NCBI RefSeq assembly: GCF_000367945.1
Contig: NZ_KB849179.1
Coordinates: forward strand, 2,317,747-2,381,746
Direction: 5' to 3'
Origin: Acinetobacter proteolyticus
GTDB lineage: Bacteria; Pseudomonadota; Gammaproteobacteria; Pseudomonadales; Moraxellaceae
DNA: 64,000 bases
Within the stretch, counting starts at the first letter, position 1. Every line of letters begins with the position of its first letter. Positions 38,725-49,808 of this stretch are shown here, piece by piece. The notes beneath the pieces were generated by a model that saw only the letters and a list, made by a program, of their open reading frames with translations, ran no database searches and was not told the origin of the DNA. Position numbers and translations under genes: made by a program.

Positions 38725-39918
38725 ATGTCTGCCCCTCAAGATATTAGTCAAAATAAAACCTTACTTTGGTTTATGGCTGCAGCGTGTGGTTTGTGTGCAG
38801 GTGCTAACTATTATAGTCAACCTTTGATTCACTCAATTCAGCAGTATTTTGCAGTGACCGAAGGTCAAGCAGCGCTCACGGTAACCTTTGCTCAAGTCTC
38901 TTATGCATTGGGCCTGCTGTTTATTGTCCCAATGGGCGATGTGGTGAACAAAACCAAATTCATTCCTTTACTCATGGTATTTTGTGCTGTGGGCTTATTC
39001 ATCAGTGCTTTCTCGGTCAACTTACCGATGCTTTGGCTCGGTACTGTCATGGCAGGGCTATTCTCGGTTGCGGCACAAGTCTTAATTCCGCTTGCCACCA
39101 TGACAGTTAAGCCTGAAAAAACGGGGGAAGTGATTGGCTTCTTGATGAGTGGCTTACTGGTGGGTATTTTGCTTTCAACCAGTCTTGCAGGCTTGTTTTC
39201 TAATCTGTTTCATTGGAAAGTCATTTATGTGGTCAGCGGTGTGCTCATGCTGATCTTGGCCTATGCATTGAAAAGCCGCTTACCTTATGCCATGCGCATG
39301 AAAATGAATTATGGGCAAGTCTTTGTCTCCATGGCGCAGTTACTCAAGCAAGAGAAGCGCTTAGTCTTACGTGCGCTTGCAGGTGGCTTCGCCTTTGCTG
39401 CGGTCAGTATTCTATATTCAACAATTGCACTACTGTTGACCTCGGCACATCATCTTCAAGATCTGTTGATTGGTATGGTGCCTTTGGTCGGGATCTTTGG
39501 CGCCCTCTCTACGCAATATATCGGTAAATATGCAGATCAGGGCTATACTAACCAATTGACTTGGATGGGTTGTGCTTTATTTATCTTGAGTTGGATCTGC
39601 TTCTATTTTGGACAAACATTTTTATTCAGTTATATCCTTGGCTTTGCCTTGATTCAGTTGGCATTGGCCTTAGTCCATACCAGCAATCAAAGTGTGATTT
39701 TCCGTTTACGCCCTGATGCAAAATCTCGTATCAATGCCATTTATATGACCGCCTACTTTACCGGTGGTGCATGTGGTTCGGCACTTGGTATTTTTGCCTG
39801 GAATCACGGTGGCTGGAGCATGACCTGTTTAGCGGGAATCAGTTTGGTGTTTGCCTGTATGTTGTTTAGCTTACTCGATTATCTTTTGACGAAGAAAAAT
39901 AAGATAATCACCACCTAG
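38725..39918 (+). CDS. MFS transporter
   Basis: A 397-residue protein with about 12 membrane segments. Motif A is degenerate (IVPMGDVVNKTKF after segment 2, with GAxxD replaced by MGD). The start MSAPQDISQNKTLLWFM at 38725 is chosen over the upstream frame opening at 38674 that overlaps the ridA-like gene. The pair could move and detoxify a nitrogenous compound. The substrate is unknown. It is the last complete chromosomal gene before the island. Confidence 0.88.
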   Translation: MSAPQDISQNKTLLWFMAAACGLCAGANYYSQPLIHSIQQYFAVTEGQAALTVTFAQVSYALGLLFIVPMGDVVNKTKFIPLLMVFCAVGLFISAFSVNLPMLWLGTVMAGLFSVAAQVLIPLATMTVKPEKTGEVIGFLMSGLLVGILLSTSLAGLFSNLFHWKVIYVVSGVLMLILAYALKSRLPYAMRMKMNYGQVFVSMAQLLKQEKRLVLRALAGGFAFAAVSILYSTIALLLTSAHHLQDLLIGMVPLVGIFGALSTQYIGKYADQGYTNQLTWMGCALFILSWICFYFGQTFLFSYILGFALIQLALALVHTSNQSVIFRLRPDAKSRINAIYMTAYFTGGACGSALGIFAWNHGGWSMTCLAGISLVFACMLFSLLDYLLTKKNKIITT

Positions 39919-39961
39919 ATATTCATCCGTATAGTGAAAATTAAAGTGATCAGGATCAGCA

Positions 39962-39991
39962 TTGGTGAATTGATCACAAAACTCGTATAAT
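39962..39991 (+). promoter_or_regulatory. Candidate dusA promoter
   Basis: TTGGTG (39962-39967), an 18-base spacer and a perfect TATAAT (39986-39991), 39 bases before the dusA ATG. It survives on the chromosomal side of the break and so now transcribes into the island. Confidence 0.6.
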
Positions 39992-40030
39992 GCTGCCCTT
40001 TCTTTGCTTGTCCACATCCGAGATCCGTTT

Positions 40031-40099
40031 ATGCAATCACTTGAATCATTACAGCCACGTATTTCCGTCGCGCCGATGATGGATTGGACAAAAAAATAA
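40031..40099 (+). pseudogene. dusA: 5' fragment of dusA, broken by the island
   Basis: An ATG at 40031 opens a frame of 22 codons reading MQSLESLQPRISVAPMMDW then T-K-K and a stop. RISVAPMMDWT is the conserved N-terminal flavin-binding strand of tRNA-dihydrouridine synthase A. Homology ends right after it, and AT-rich unrelated DNA follows. dusA 5' ends are known integration sites for a dedicated family of tyrosine recombinases; integration leaves such a fragment at one end and restores a full dusA at the other. The core of the attachment site should lie within about 40070-40093. Confidence 0.85.
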
Positions 40100-40120
40100 A
40101 ATAATTTATTAATTTTCAGC

Positions 40121-40144
40121 AACTTAAAATAAAAAAATTAAGTT
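40121..40144. terminator. AT-rich hairpin at the island edge
   Basis: AACTTAA (40121-40127) pairs with TTAAGTT (40138-40144). It lies just after the helicase stop (minus strand) and may end that transcript or belong to the attachment region. Confidence 0.35.
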
Positions 40145-40167
40145 AAGGTGTAAGTTTGGAGTAAACT

Positions 40168-41907
40168 TTATTTTAATTTATCAAAACATAAATCTTCAAT
40201 ATTTTCACTCCCAAATAGATTATTCACAGTTACAAGAGCTGTATCAGATAGTGTTTGAGTAGCTAACACAGCTAGTCTTGTCATTGGACGAGAAATTGAT
40301 ACATAAAATAGATTACGGGCTCTATGAAAACCATCGAAGTTTGCCGTAGTCAACTTTTTAGTCTCAAGCAACTCAAAGAGCTGTGGCCACTTATAATTAT
40401 TCCATCCGCCACCTAAAATCACTAATACATTCTCAAACTCAGCGCCCTTAACACTATGCTGCGTTGCAAATGGAGTCTGCTTTTCAATAAACTTTGTAAC
40501 CTCAATTACTTCCTTATATGGGATTTCTCTTAATTTATTATAACGTAATAGTTTTGAAGACATTTCCGTGTCAGGCGAGTTCCTAAATGAAATAAGCTCA
40601 TCGTCTCGTCTAAGTACTCTATCTGGAGGAGATGGACGTTTTGTATGCTTTAAATGGTCTATAACTTGCCCTATTGTCCCTTCTTGCCTTAGTTTTAATA
40701 ATTGATCCATATCTCGGCGCCAACAAGATTTATCTTCATGCTTAGTTATTGCTGGCTTTGAGCCAAAGATTTTAAACATCTCTCCATAATTTGATAAGCC
40801 ATAGTTGGCACTCATTGGTTCAACTATTTCTGCAAAAAATTTTATTACTGGGTCTTCTTTTTTAGCAAATTGATCATTACGTCCTTCAAACACTTTAATT
40901 AATTGAGGATATCCTTGTTCAGAAGCTAAAACATTATGGCTTAACATCAATATTTTAGTTTTTTCAATATCCCAACCCTCATTTTTTAGTCTCTGTATCA
41001 AACTTGCACGAGTAGATCGAGCTATATTTATTGGCAAATCCTCTTTTGAATGCCTCTCATTAGTCCGTGTCCCCCTATAAGAATTTGTATGAAAGAATCT
41101 AGCCTCACCTTTTGCATCTGGTAAGCTTACAGCTTGCGGTAAGTCTGGTCTTAAATTATTCAATATATTTACAATTGCTGGAACTGATCGAAAATTTGAT
41201 CCTTTAGCAATCTCTTCAATTGGATACTCTGCTAACCCATATTCATTACCATAAATAGTCTGCCAATGATCCCCAAAAAGACCAAACAGCGGACCCACTT
41301 TTGGTTTTAAGAAATACTCTGTAATAGCCTCCATAAATTGGCGATTTGTATCTTGATATTCATCAATAAAAACTACTGGAAACTGATTGCTAAATATTTG
41401 CCTAAACTTTTCTTTACTTAGTAATTTGGCCATCATCATTGGAATATCATCATGACTCAGTGTAATTTTCTGATCATTAACACCAAAGAAGCCCAACTCA
41501 TATTCCACTGATTTAGATCCAATGCCACCACCTTGTTCAACTTTTTCTTTTCTTAAATGATCTTCAATAAGAATCTCTCTTATAGCTTTTTGAAATTGGC
41601 GCATAAAAGCCCATGAGAATCCATGGATAGTATCGACTAAAATTGCTGGATGATCTTCAATTTCCTGAGCAATCTCATTTCTTGCAACTTCGGTATAAGT
41701 AATACAAGCTACTTTTTTACCTGCTTGCATTAGTGATGTACCACGTTCTTTAATAATTGATTTTAGGGCATGAACTAAAGAAAATGTTTTCCCTGCACCT
41801 GCACCAGCTTCTAGCCGAAAGCTTCTCCCTTCTTTTATAGCTGCATTAATTTTTGCTTCAGCTACTTGAGCAGCAATTATTGCTGGATTGTTTAGAATCT
41901 CACTCAT
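40168..41907 (-). CDS. UvrD-like helicase, GajB-type
   Basis: A 579-residue superfamily 1A helicase. Motif I is AGAGAGKTFS at residues 34-43, Ia TYTEVARNEI, II VFIDEYQDTN near 180, III LFGDHWQTIYG, IV SNFRSVPAIVN, V THSVKGAEFENVLVI-like (QHSVKGAEFENVLVI), VI LFYVSISRPMTRL. It overlaps the OLD-family nuclease gene by 4 bases, the hallmark pairing of Gabija (GajA plus GajB) and of class 2 OLD proteins. In Gabija the helicase-like subunit senses or processes DNA ends and works with the nuclease against phage. At 579 residues it is longer than the first described GajB (494). Confidence 0.85.
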   Translation of the reverse strand: MSEILNNPAIIAAQVAEAKINAAIKEGRSFRLEAGAGAGKTFSLVHALKSIIKERGTSLMQAGKKVACITYTEVARNEIAQEIEDHPAILVDTIHGFSWAFMRQFQKAIREILIEDHLRKEKVEQGGGIGSKSVEYELGFFGVNDQKITLSHDDIPMMMAKLLSKEKFRQIFSNQFPVVFIDEYQDTNRQFMEAITEYFLKPKVGPLFGLFGDHWQTIYGNEYGLAEYPIEEIAKGSNFRSVPAIVNILNNLRPDLPQAVSLPDAKGEARFFHTNSYRGTRTNERHSKEDLPINIARSTRASLIQRLKNEGWDIEKTKILMLSHNVLASEQGYPQLIKVFEGRNDQFAKKEDPVIKFFAEIVEPMSANYGLSNYGEMFKIFGSKPAITKHEDKSCWRRDMDQLLKLRQEGTIGQVIDHLKHTKRPSPPDRVLRRDDELISFRNSPDTEMSSKLLRYNKLREIPYKEVIEVTKFIEKQTPFATQHSVKGAEFENVLVILGGGWNNYKWPQLFELLETKKLTTANFDGFHRARNLFYVSISRPMTRLAVLATQTLSDTALVTVNNLFGSENIEDLCFDKLK

Positions 41908-44012
41908 GCTACTTTTTCGCCTGTAATTAATTCAAAATTTGAGTTTTCTATGGTGTCCATTTCAGATAACCAAATTAAACCTTCCTTGATATATCTTGGT
42001 GCCAACCAATCTTTTATTTGAATTGCATATTCTAAGGCGAAATCAGCTTTCTTAAGTCCCTTTGCTTTTTCCCAAGCCGCAATAGCAATATCTTGTTCTA
42101 TTGGCAGTTTAAATTTAGATAGATTGGCTAATATGAAAGCATCCTCATAACTTCTACCACAAATATTACTTTCAGGATCTTCTGGTATTTGATATGCAAT
42201 TCTACGAAATTTAACTTGTTTCTCTTCAGCTGTCTTAGCAATCAAGACTGAAGGGGAAATTTGACTATCATCACTTTCTGCCTTTTTCTTAACCTTACCA
42301 GTATCATCAACGTCTTTAGGATAAAACCAATTTTTAATAGCAGCATTTGATATATTCTCACCATCAGCTACAGGACATTTCACCCATGCTTCTACCTGTT
42401 TTCCATTCTTAGTTATCATCTCTTTTTTTGTTGAGTCTAGATCAGTGATTACCAAAGTTTTCAACTCGAGAAAGTCAAGAAGTGGATAAAAAATATGAGC
42501 ATATGCTCCCCCTACTTCAACACAAGTAACATATTGTCTGGCCAGTTTTTGTGATTCATCAAGAGTTTCATCGACTAATTGGCATAACCTTGGCATTAAC
42601 AAACGTTCTGTTGTTCCTTCAACTAAAATAGCTTTATCAGCAAAGTAAAGATCACACTTCGTTAAGGTCATATATTGATGTAGAAATTTTTGATCTGTAT
42701 CCGAAACACTACTCAAGCCTTTCTTAAAATCTTTAACCTTTGTATGGCGTATGTTTTCTACTTTATCCCTTTCATTATAAAAATATCTAACAGCATCAAA
42801 TGTTGCTGCATTGGCAACATGTGGAGAGTGTGTAGTGATAATGAACTGGATATTCCATTTATCTTCGTTAGAATAACTATCAGATAATTTCTGAACAGCC
42901 ACATTTAATTGATTAATAAAAACTTCCTGCATTTGAGGATGTAAATGAGCTTCTGGTTCTTCAATAAATATTAAATGAGTAGCCGGTCTAATTGATTTGG
43001 ATCTGTAAATTTTGTGGTAACTTGCTAGCTGTAGCAACATGTAAATCAAATTACGAGTCCCTAGACCATTATACCCTTCAGGTAAATGGACTCCATCAAC
43101 TCCGCTATAAACGACCTTAGTATGTCCTGATAATAATGATTCCACGTTTAATGATGTCTCTGGTCTTATCTCAGTATCATTAAGACTTGGAAATCCCATT
43201 ACGTTCATAACTGGCAGTAATTCTTTAAGCATGCCATCAAAGTCAAGTTGGACATTATGCTCAATACTTTCAACAGATTGCTTTAATCTTATAGCTAAAT
43301 CTTGATCAGCCTCGGCCGCAGACGGTGCTGTAGCTGTTTTAAATAACTCACTCAGCAGTTTACCTATTACATCAGCATCTCCTAATTTTGTTTTATCAAG
43401 ATTCCTTTGAGCCAAAACAAAGTTACATTGCAACAACGCTGTTAACGCAGATGTCCCTTCAAAATCTCTTATATTTGTACTATCAGTAGGATCAATTGCA
43501 CTTACATGAACCCCATAAGCCTTAGACAAATTACTCTTCAAATTTTTATAAAAATGTGTACGAGGTTCAACTGTTGCTGAAGATAGAGTAAGGTCGAATA
43601 ATAAATGCATATTTTTCAAAATAGGGCGATACTCAATTCGAACAATAGCTGTTGTAGAATCTTCATCTAAATCAATAACAAAAGGGGATAGAGAGCCTAA
43701 ATCAGGCGAAAATTTATTATATCGAAATGTAAGCGTAAGTGAGATTCGAGGAAGTGCTTCTAGTATCTTTTCTGGACTTCCCCCTTCCTCTCTTAATTCT
43801 TTGGCTTTTAGAAATTTCTCTCGTGATAAAACTGAAAAATCCTCTAGCCGAAATCGTGCTCCAGACTCACCACAAAAACAATCAAAAATACTGGTAAAAG
43901 ATGTCTTTCCACTATTATTACGCCCAACAATTACAGTTGAATTCTCTTCTAATCCAAATTCAACGCTCTCAAGAAGCCTAAAACCTTCTACTTTAATTTT
44001 TTCAATGAGCAT
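41904..44012 (-). CDS. OLD-family ATP-dependent nuclease, GajA-type
   Basis: A 702-residue protein with an ABC-type ATPase (Walker A GRNNSGKTSF at residues 30-40; Walker B IFIEEPEAHLHPQMQ; His switch in IITTHSPH) and a C-terminal TOPRIM nuclease domain (LVEGTTERLLMPRL near 460, VITDLDST near 520). The region between (ILKNMHLLFDLTL to LSELFKTA) is longer than in Bacillus cereus GajA, which is 578 residues. The ATG at 44012 with a GGGGG five bases ahead is preferred over an in-frame TTG at 44024. Codon use is AT-rich. With the downstream helicase it forms a Gabija-like anti-phage module. Confidence 0.87.
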   Translation of the reverse strand: MLIEKIKVEGFRLLESVEFGLEENSTVIVGRNNSGKTSFTSIFDCFCGESGARFRLEDFSVLSREKFLKAKELREEGGSPEKILEALPRISLTLTFRYNKFSPDLGSLSPFVIDLDEDSTTAIVRIEYRPILKNMHLLFDLTLSSATVEPRTHFYKNLKSNLSKAYGVHVSAIDPTDSTNIRDFEGTSALTALLQCNFVLAQRNLDKTKLGDADVIGKLLSELFKTATAPSAAEADQDLAIRLKQSVESIEHNVQLDFDGMLKELLPVMNVMGFPSLNDTEIRPETSLNVESLLSGHTKVVYSGVDGVHLPEGYNGLGTRNLIYMLLQLASYHKIYRSKSIRPATHLIFIEEPEAHLHPQMQEVFINQLNVAVQKLSDSYSNEDKWNIQFIITTHSPHVANAATFDAVRYFYNERDKVENIRHTKVKDFKKGLSSVSDTDQKFLHQYMTLTKCDLYFADKAILVEGTTERLLMPRLCQLVDETLDESQKLARQYVTCVEVGGAYAHIFYPLLDFLELKTLVITDLDSTKKEMITKNGKQVEAWVKCPVADGENISNAAIKNWFYPKDVDDTGKVKKKAESDDSQISPSVLIAKTAEEKQVKFRRIAYQIPEDPESNICGRSYEDAFILANLSKFKLPIEQDIAIAAWEKAKGLKKADFALEYAIQIKDWLAPRYIKEGLIWLSEMDTIENSNFELITGEKVA

Positions 44013-44175
44013 TATTACCCCCAACTATTTATTTTATTGTAAGCTTTAAAAGCTTTCACTAAGAGTTTAACCTAATAGCTAAGATACTATTATTTATTTA
44101 AAAACAGAAAATACAACTAGAGTATAAAATATTATAATCTTTAGAATTAGATTCAAAAAAATAAACTTGCTCTAT

Positions 44176-45351
44176 TTAGCCTTGTTGATGGATAGGTAAT
44201 TTCAACGTGCCAAGCAAGGTGATAAAAACTAAAGCAGTTAAAATTATTAATAAGATATTGATTCCCCACTTTTCAAGAATAAACGCAGAGATGAGAGGTC
44301 CGAAAGCCAAAGCAATCATGATAGGCCGCCCCAATAGACCCATTCTAATTGCATACCCCTCCTGTCCAAATAGTGCTAGAGGTAATGTGCCTCGAATAAT
44401 TGTAAGAATACCATTCCCTGCGCCGTATAAAGCTGCACCAAGCAAAGCTAAAACATATCCATCCGCGAACAAAAAAAAGAGACCAAAGAAGCTAATCAAT
44501 ACACCCAAACGACTTGACAAACTAGGATGTAAGTTTCTAAACAAAGAAAACTCCAGCAATCTCGCTATGATCTGCGCGGGACCAATCATCATCCCAATCG
44601 CAAGGGCTGTTGATACACTAAAGCCAATTGTTTTTAGCATCGATAATAGATGGACTGAAATTGTCGCCACTACAAAAGATTGTACCGTCAAAATAGCGGC
44701 CACCAACATAAATAGTCGATTATCTTCTTTGTGTACCGTGGTTTGGTTATTGAGCTCTTTAGCATGAGTTTCCGTGCCTTGCTCTTCTCTAGGAAGTAAA
44801 AAGTAATGCAACGGTAGACCTAGAAGTAGATGAAACAATGCCAGAATAAAACAACTGATTCTCCAACCGTATAAGCCTTCTAAAAATACAATTAGCGCCC
44901 AACCGATGGTACTGGCTAAACCGCCTAATAATGTCACACCAACAATCGCCGTTTTTGCATCTTTACCAAGTAATCGACCCAATGTTGAAAATGCGGCATC
45001 ATACAGGCCAAATGCCATACCAATACCGAGCATTGTCCACGCAAAATAATAAATAAGTAGATGAGTAGAAAGCCCTAAACATATCAGCCCGACAGCAAAG
45101 AATATTGAACCAATAGACAGTGCTTTTCTTCCACCAAATTGCTCGATAAACCGCCCAACTTTTGGAGAACAAATACCTGTAACTATAAATCCCCAAGACA
45201 ACCCAGCAATCACTAAAGTTAGAGACCACCCTGTGTCTTTGGCAATAAGATTAGCTAGTACTGCGGGTAAATAAAAAGTGGAACTCCACGCAAGAATCTG
45301 CGTGAAGCCCATGACAGCAATAAGTTTGTATTTTTTTGAATGAAGTAGCAT
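44176..45351 (-). CDS. MFS transporter in arsenic cluster
   Basis: A 391-residue protein with about 12 membrane helices; start at MLLHSKKYKLIAVMGFTQ (45351), chosen over an upstream frame opening. Motif A-like sequence PKVGRFIEQFGGRKAL follows helix 2. It is next to a flavin monooxygenase gene on the same strand and downstream of the ars operon. It is not accompanied by a GAPDH gene, so it is unlikely to be ArsJ. It may export an oxidised or organic arsenical; this is inference from position. Confidence 0.82.
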   Translation of the reverse strand: MLLHSKKYKLIAVMGFTQILAWSSTFYLPAVLANLIAKDTGWSLTLVIAGLSWGFIVTGICSPKVGRFIEQFGGRKALSIGSIFFAVGLICLGLSTHLLIYYFAWTMLGIGMAFGLYDAAFSTLGRLLGKDAKTAIVGVTLLGGLASTIGWALIVFLEGLYGWRISCFILALFHLLLGLPLHYFLLPREEQGTETHAKELNNQTTVHKEDNRLFMLVAAILTVQSFVVATISVHLLSMLKTIGFSVSTALAIGMMIGPAQIIARLLEFSLFRNLHPSLSSRLGVLISFFGLFFLFADGYVLALLGAALYGAGNGILTIIRGTLPLALFGQEGYAIRMGLLGRPIMIALAFGPLISAFILEKWGINILLIILTALVFITLLGTLKLPIHQQG

Positions 45352-45427
45352 CACAATAAAGAAATATCCATAAAGTATTGAGGGGCAATGCAAACCTTTC
45401 TATACACTGTCTTAAAATGCATAGCTC

Positions 45428-46522
45428 TTAAACATTAGCCAAATAAGCATCTATTTCATCTACCGTCGCTCTTGCTGTTCTAGAAACCCCAATTAATGTT
45501 GCAGATGCCATGCCTGTCCATTCCCCATAGCCGACCAACCAAAGGTTATTTACTTTTATTGAGCGCCCATCATTCACAGCAACTGTCTGATCAAGTTCTA
45601 CCACATCAAGACTTCTTAAGTGATTCAATGAAGCTTTAAACCCTGTACACCAAATCACAGCATCTACAGCTTGTGTTGAACCATCAGCCCATATAACTGA
45701 ATTCTCTTCAAATGCAGTAAAAGGTTCTCGGCTATGCAATACGCCACGTTCGCGTGCCTCTTTTACACTGTCAATCATGACAATATCACCTAGACCACCA
45801 ACGGGCTGATCAATCACACGACCTTCCTGTTGGGCTTTTAAACGTTCAGTTGCTCGAAGAAATAAAACACGCCCATCAACATCATCAGATAAAAATTGAG
45901 GTGGAGTTACTGTGACCCAAGTGGTATCTGCAACTTTTGAGACTTCGGCAAGAATTTGTGCACCTGAGTTGCCACCACCAACTACGATCACTTTTTTATT
46001 AATAAAAGGCTCTGAATTTACATAATGTGCTGAATGCGTTTGTATTCCTTCAAATCGCTCATATCCGTCATAACGCGGAATATAAGGCTGACTCCATGTC
46101 CCAGTAGCGCTGACCACCGCTTTTGCTCGCCAATATTGATCACCAGCATAAACATCTAAGTAACCAGCTTTTTGTTCGATATGATCGACATGAACTGGTC
46201 GAATAATCGTAAATTGATAGCGTTGCTCATATGCCGACAAGTAGTCAATCACTTCATTTCGCGTTGGGTAGGTTTGTTCAGTTGTTGGCATCATCCAACC
46301 TGACAACGAGCTCCAAGTATTTGGAGAAAAAAGACGAAGCGATTCCCAAGCATGTGACCACGCACCGCCCGCCTGAGATTGATCATCTAAAATAATAAAT
46401 GGAATTTTCTTACGTTTGAGGAAATAAGCTGTAGCAAGTGCTGCCTGACCACCACCAATAATGACTACATCGACTTCAGCTTGTAATTGAGTCAAAGCAT
46501 CTCTCCTATTATTTATTGTCAT
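45428..46522 (-). CDS. FAD-dependent monooxygenase, ArsO-like
   Basis: A 364-residue flavoprotein. It has an N-terminal FAD site [17 protein letters not shown] and a second NAD(P)H site [16 protein letters not shown], with [15 protein letters not shown] and [13 protein letters not shown] between, typical of the flavin monooxygenase/Baeyer-Villiger-like group. Such genes recur in arsenic operons under the name arsO, with no well-established reaction. The ATG at 46522 is chosen over a TTG two codons earlier. It begins just after the trxB terminator and runs into the MFS gene. Confidence 0.82.
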   Translation of the reverse strand: MTINNRRDALTQLQAEVDVVIIGGGQAALATAYFLKRKKIPFIILDDQSQAGGAWSHAWESLRLFSPNTWSSLSGWMMPTTEQTYPTRNEVIDYLSAYEQRYQFTIIRPVHVDHIEQKAGYLDVYAGDQYWRAKAVVSATGTWSQPYIPRYDGYERFEGIQTHSAHYVNSEPFINKKVIVVGGGNSGAQILAEVSKVADTTWVTVTPPQFLSDDVDGRVLFLRATERLKAQQEGRVIDQPVGGLGDIVMIDSVKEARERGVLHSREPFTAFEENSVIWADGSTQAVDAVIWCTGFKASLNHLRSLDVVELDQTVAVNDGRSIKVNNLWLVGYGEWTGMASATLIGVSRTARATVDEIDAYLANV

Positions 46523-46535
46523 AATCAAAATTTAA

Positions 46536-46560
46536 CGCCCAGTCTGCAACAGACTGGGCG
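46536..46560 (-). terminator. Terminator-like hairpin after trxB
   Basis: CGCCCAGTCT pairs perfectly with AGACTGGGCG around GCAAC. On the minus strand it follows the trxB stop and is followed by a weak T-rich tract, so the main ars transcript may end or attenuate here. Confidence 0.7.
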
Positions 46561-46596
46561 TATTTCATACAATTTTCAAGCGCTTAAATGAGTCTT

Positions 46597-47556
<960 letters not shown>

Positions 47557-47567
47557 TCACCTAAAGT

Positions 47568-48272
47568 TTATAAGCTACGTTGATTGACACGCTTAGATAA
47601 TTCTTCTGCCGACTCTTTTCGCTCTGAATAACGATCTGTGAGGTACTGACTTTGTCCACGAGTGAGCAAGGTGAACTTATATAGTTCTTCCATTACATCG
47701 ACAATTCGATCATAGAAGGATGAAGGTTTCATCCTTCCATCTTCTTCAAACTCTAAAAAAGCTTTTGGAATAGATGATTGGTTAGGAATGGTGATCATGC
47801 GCATCCAACGGCCTAAAATACGCATCTGGTTTAAGCTGTTAAAGGACTGCGAACCGCCACTAACCTGCATCAATGCCAAAGTTTTTCCTTGCGTTGCTCG
47901 AATTGCACCGCCTGCCAATGGTATCCAGTCAATTTGTGATTTAAAAATCGAACTCATTGAGCCATGACGTTCAGGTGAGCACCACACCATCCCTTCTGCC
48001 CAAGCGAGTAAATCATGCAACTCTTTCACCTTTGGATGCTCAGTGTCCGCATCCTCTGGTAAGGGCAAGCCTTTCGGATGAAAAATTTTTACTTCAGCTC
48101 CAAACTGCTCCAAGATACGCCCTGCTTCCATCACCGCCAATCGGCTGTATGAACGTTCGCGGTTAGAGCCATACAGCAGTAAAATACGCGGTGGATGATC
48201 CAGCTCTTTAGCTTGTACTTTTTCTAAAGTAGGTTGATCCAAAAGATTCATATCTACATTCGGGAGAGTCAT
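47568..48272 (-). CDS. arsH: Arsenical resistance flavoprotein ArsH
   Basis: A 234-residue NADPH-dependent FMN reductase. The FMN phosphate loop is [14 protein letters not shown], and [18 protein letters not shown] is the ArsH family signature. ArsH oxidises trivalent organoarsenicals to less toxic pentavalent forms and reduces quinones. It follows the ACR3 gene by 5 bases. Confidence 0.96.
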   Translation of the reverse strand: MTLPNVDMNLLDQPTLEKVQAKELDHPPRILLLYGSNRERSYSRLAVMEAGRILEQFGAEVKIFHPKGLPLPEDADTEHPKVKELHDLLAWAEGMVWCSPERHGSMSSIFKSQIDWIPLAGGAIRATQGKTLALMQVSGGSQSFNSLNQMRILGRWMRMITIPNQSSIPKAFLEFEEDGRMKPSSFYDRIVDVMEELYKFTLLTRGQSQYLTDRYSERKESAEELSKRVNQRSL

Positions 48273-48277
48273 AGAAA

Positions 48278-49321
48278 TTACACCTCTTCTTTAAAAAACT
48301 TTTTTCTGAGCCATAAAGACACGCTAACTAAAGCAATCAATACTGGCACTTCAACCAATGGACCAATCACTGTGGTAAATGCCACAGGTGAAGCTAAACC
48401 AAAGGTTGCAATTGCGACAGCCAAAGCCAGTTCAAAATTATTCCCAGCAGCAGTAAACGAAATTGCTGTTGTTTTAGGATAGTCATTCCCCATCCATTTG
48501 CTCATAAAGAAGCTAATGAAGAACATCACGATAAAGTAAATCGTCAATGGAATGGCAATACGCAAGACATCCATCGGTAAGCTAACCACATCGTTACCTT
48601 TTAGGCTAAACATCGCCACAATCGTGAACAATAAAGCTAACAAACTCAGTGGACTGATCTTAGGTAAGAAGACATTTTGATACCAATCAAGACCTTTGGC
48701 TTTCACTAGAGTGAATCGCGTAATAAAGCCAAGGAAAAATGGAATTCCCAAATACACTAATACCGCATGGGTAATCGTCCAGAAATCGACATTGATCACT
48801 TGCCCTGCAACACCAAAATAAGGCGGTAAGAAGGTCAAGAATAACCAAGCATAGGTACTGAAAAATAAAATTTGGAAGATACTGTTAAAAGCCACCAATG
48901 CAGCAACATATTGGTTATCCCCACAGGCCAAACCGTTCCACACCAAGACCATCGCAATACAACGAGCTAACCCAATCAGGATTAGGCCTGTCATATATTC
49001 TGGATAGCTATGCAAAAAAATAATGGCTAATGCAAACATTAGTACTGGTGCTATCACCCAGTTCTGTACCAAAGACAAAGTTAAGGTTTTTTTGTCTTTA
49101 AACACTTGTGGTAGGGCTGCATAATCCACTTTGGCTAACGGTGGATACATCATCAAAATCAAACCAATCGCAATTGGGATATTGACGGAATCCACACTCA
49201 TTTTATCCAAAGCCACTGAAGCTTGTGGAAAGAACACACCGATCGCTATTCCCAACCCCATTGCAATGAAAATCCATAGCGTGAGGTTACGATCTAAAAA
49301 TGACAGTCTTTGTTGAGCCAT
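48278..49321 (-). CDS. acr3: Arsenite efflux permease, ACR3 family
   Basis: A 348-residue protein with about ten helices. [20 protein letters not shown] contains the essential Cys of ACR3 transporters, and [20 protein letters not shown] the conserved Asn-Glu segment in the penultimate region. It extrudes arsenite. The start [16 protein letters not shown] at 49321 fits the family; the frame is open to 49363. It is often named arsB in annotation, but is unrelated to ArsB. Confidence 0.95.
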   Translation of the reverse strand: MAQQRLSFLDRNLTLWIFIAMGLGIAIGVFFPQASVALDKMSVDSVNIPIAIGLILMMYPPLAKVDYAALPQVFKDKKTLTLSLVQNWVIAPVLMFALAIIFLHSYPEYMTGLILIGLARCIAMVLVWNGLACGDNQYVAALVAFNSIFQILFFSTYAWLFLTFLPPYFGVAGQVINVDFWTITHAVLVYLGIPFFLGFITRFTLVKAKGLDWYQNVFLPKISPLSLLALLFTIVAMFSLKGNDVVSLPMDVLRIAIPLTIYFIVMFFISFFMSKWMGNDYPKTTAISFTAAGNNFELALAVAIATFGLASPVAFTTVIGPLVEVPVLIALVSVSLWLRKKFFKEEV

Positions 49322-49328
49322 GATGTTC

Positions 49329-49802
49329 TCATTCAATATCTGAGATGTGATTGATTGAAGCAATCAATTCAGGACGAGACATGTGCGCTGTATCCAGTGC
49401 AAATAATGCATCTAAACGACGGTTGATATGGTCAACAGTAACTTGGAATGCTTTTAATTTTTCTTCTTTCGGCAAATCTAAATGTGAAGGATCAGCCAAG
49501 CCCCAATGTGCCTTAATCGCTCCACCTAAATAAAGTGGACACGCTTCTTGAGCTGCTGAATCGCAAACAGTAATCACGACGTCAGGTTGATATTGTTCGC
49601 AGTCATCAATGGTTTTGCTCCACAAGCCATCTGTTGAAAGACCTAAGTTTTGCAAAGTTTCTATGGTCAATGGATGTACTTGCCCGGATGGCTTACTTCC
49701 TGCACTGTATGCTTTCCACCCTTCAGGCGCACGGCTGTTAAAAAGAACTTCTGACAGGATGCTACGGCAACTATTTCCAGTACACAAAAAAAGAAATTTC
49801 AT
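49329..49802 (-). CDS. arsC: Arsenate reductase, thioredoxin-coupled LMW-PTP type
   Basis: A 157-residue enzyme of the low-molecular-weight phosphatase fold. The P-loop is C7-TGNSC-R13, and redox Cys80 and Cys88 in [12 protein letters not shown] match the relay cysteines of the S. aureus plasmid enzyme. It reduces arsenate to arsenite using thioredoxin, so fits the trxB gene in the same operon. Between arsR and ACR3 with 6-7 base gaps. Confidence 0.93.
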   Translation of the reverse strand: MKFLFLCTGNSCRSILSEVLFNSRAPEGWKAYSAGSKPSGQVHPLTIETLQNLGLSTDGLWSKTIDDCEQYQPDVVITVCDSAAQEACPLYLGGAIKAHWGLADPSHLDLPKEEKLKAFQVTVDHINRRLDALFALDTAHMSRPELIASINHISDIE

Positions 49803-49808
49803 ATTCTA

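Noticed and set aside
39871..40122. 83-codon minus-strand frame across the dusA break
   Set aside because: It is the antisense of the MFS end, the dusA promoter and the dusA start; no ribosome binding site and no coherent protein pattern.
44207..44767. 186-codon plus-strand frame
   Set aside because: Antisense to the MFS gene at 44176-45351; composition rich in Lys, Ile and Pro is typical of a shadow frame.
46536..46560. Possible recombination or IS end at the strong 10-bp inverted repeat
   Set aside because: Position right after trxB and size fit a terminator; no transposase or target duplication is seen.
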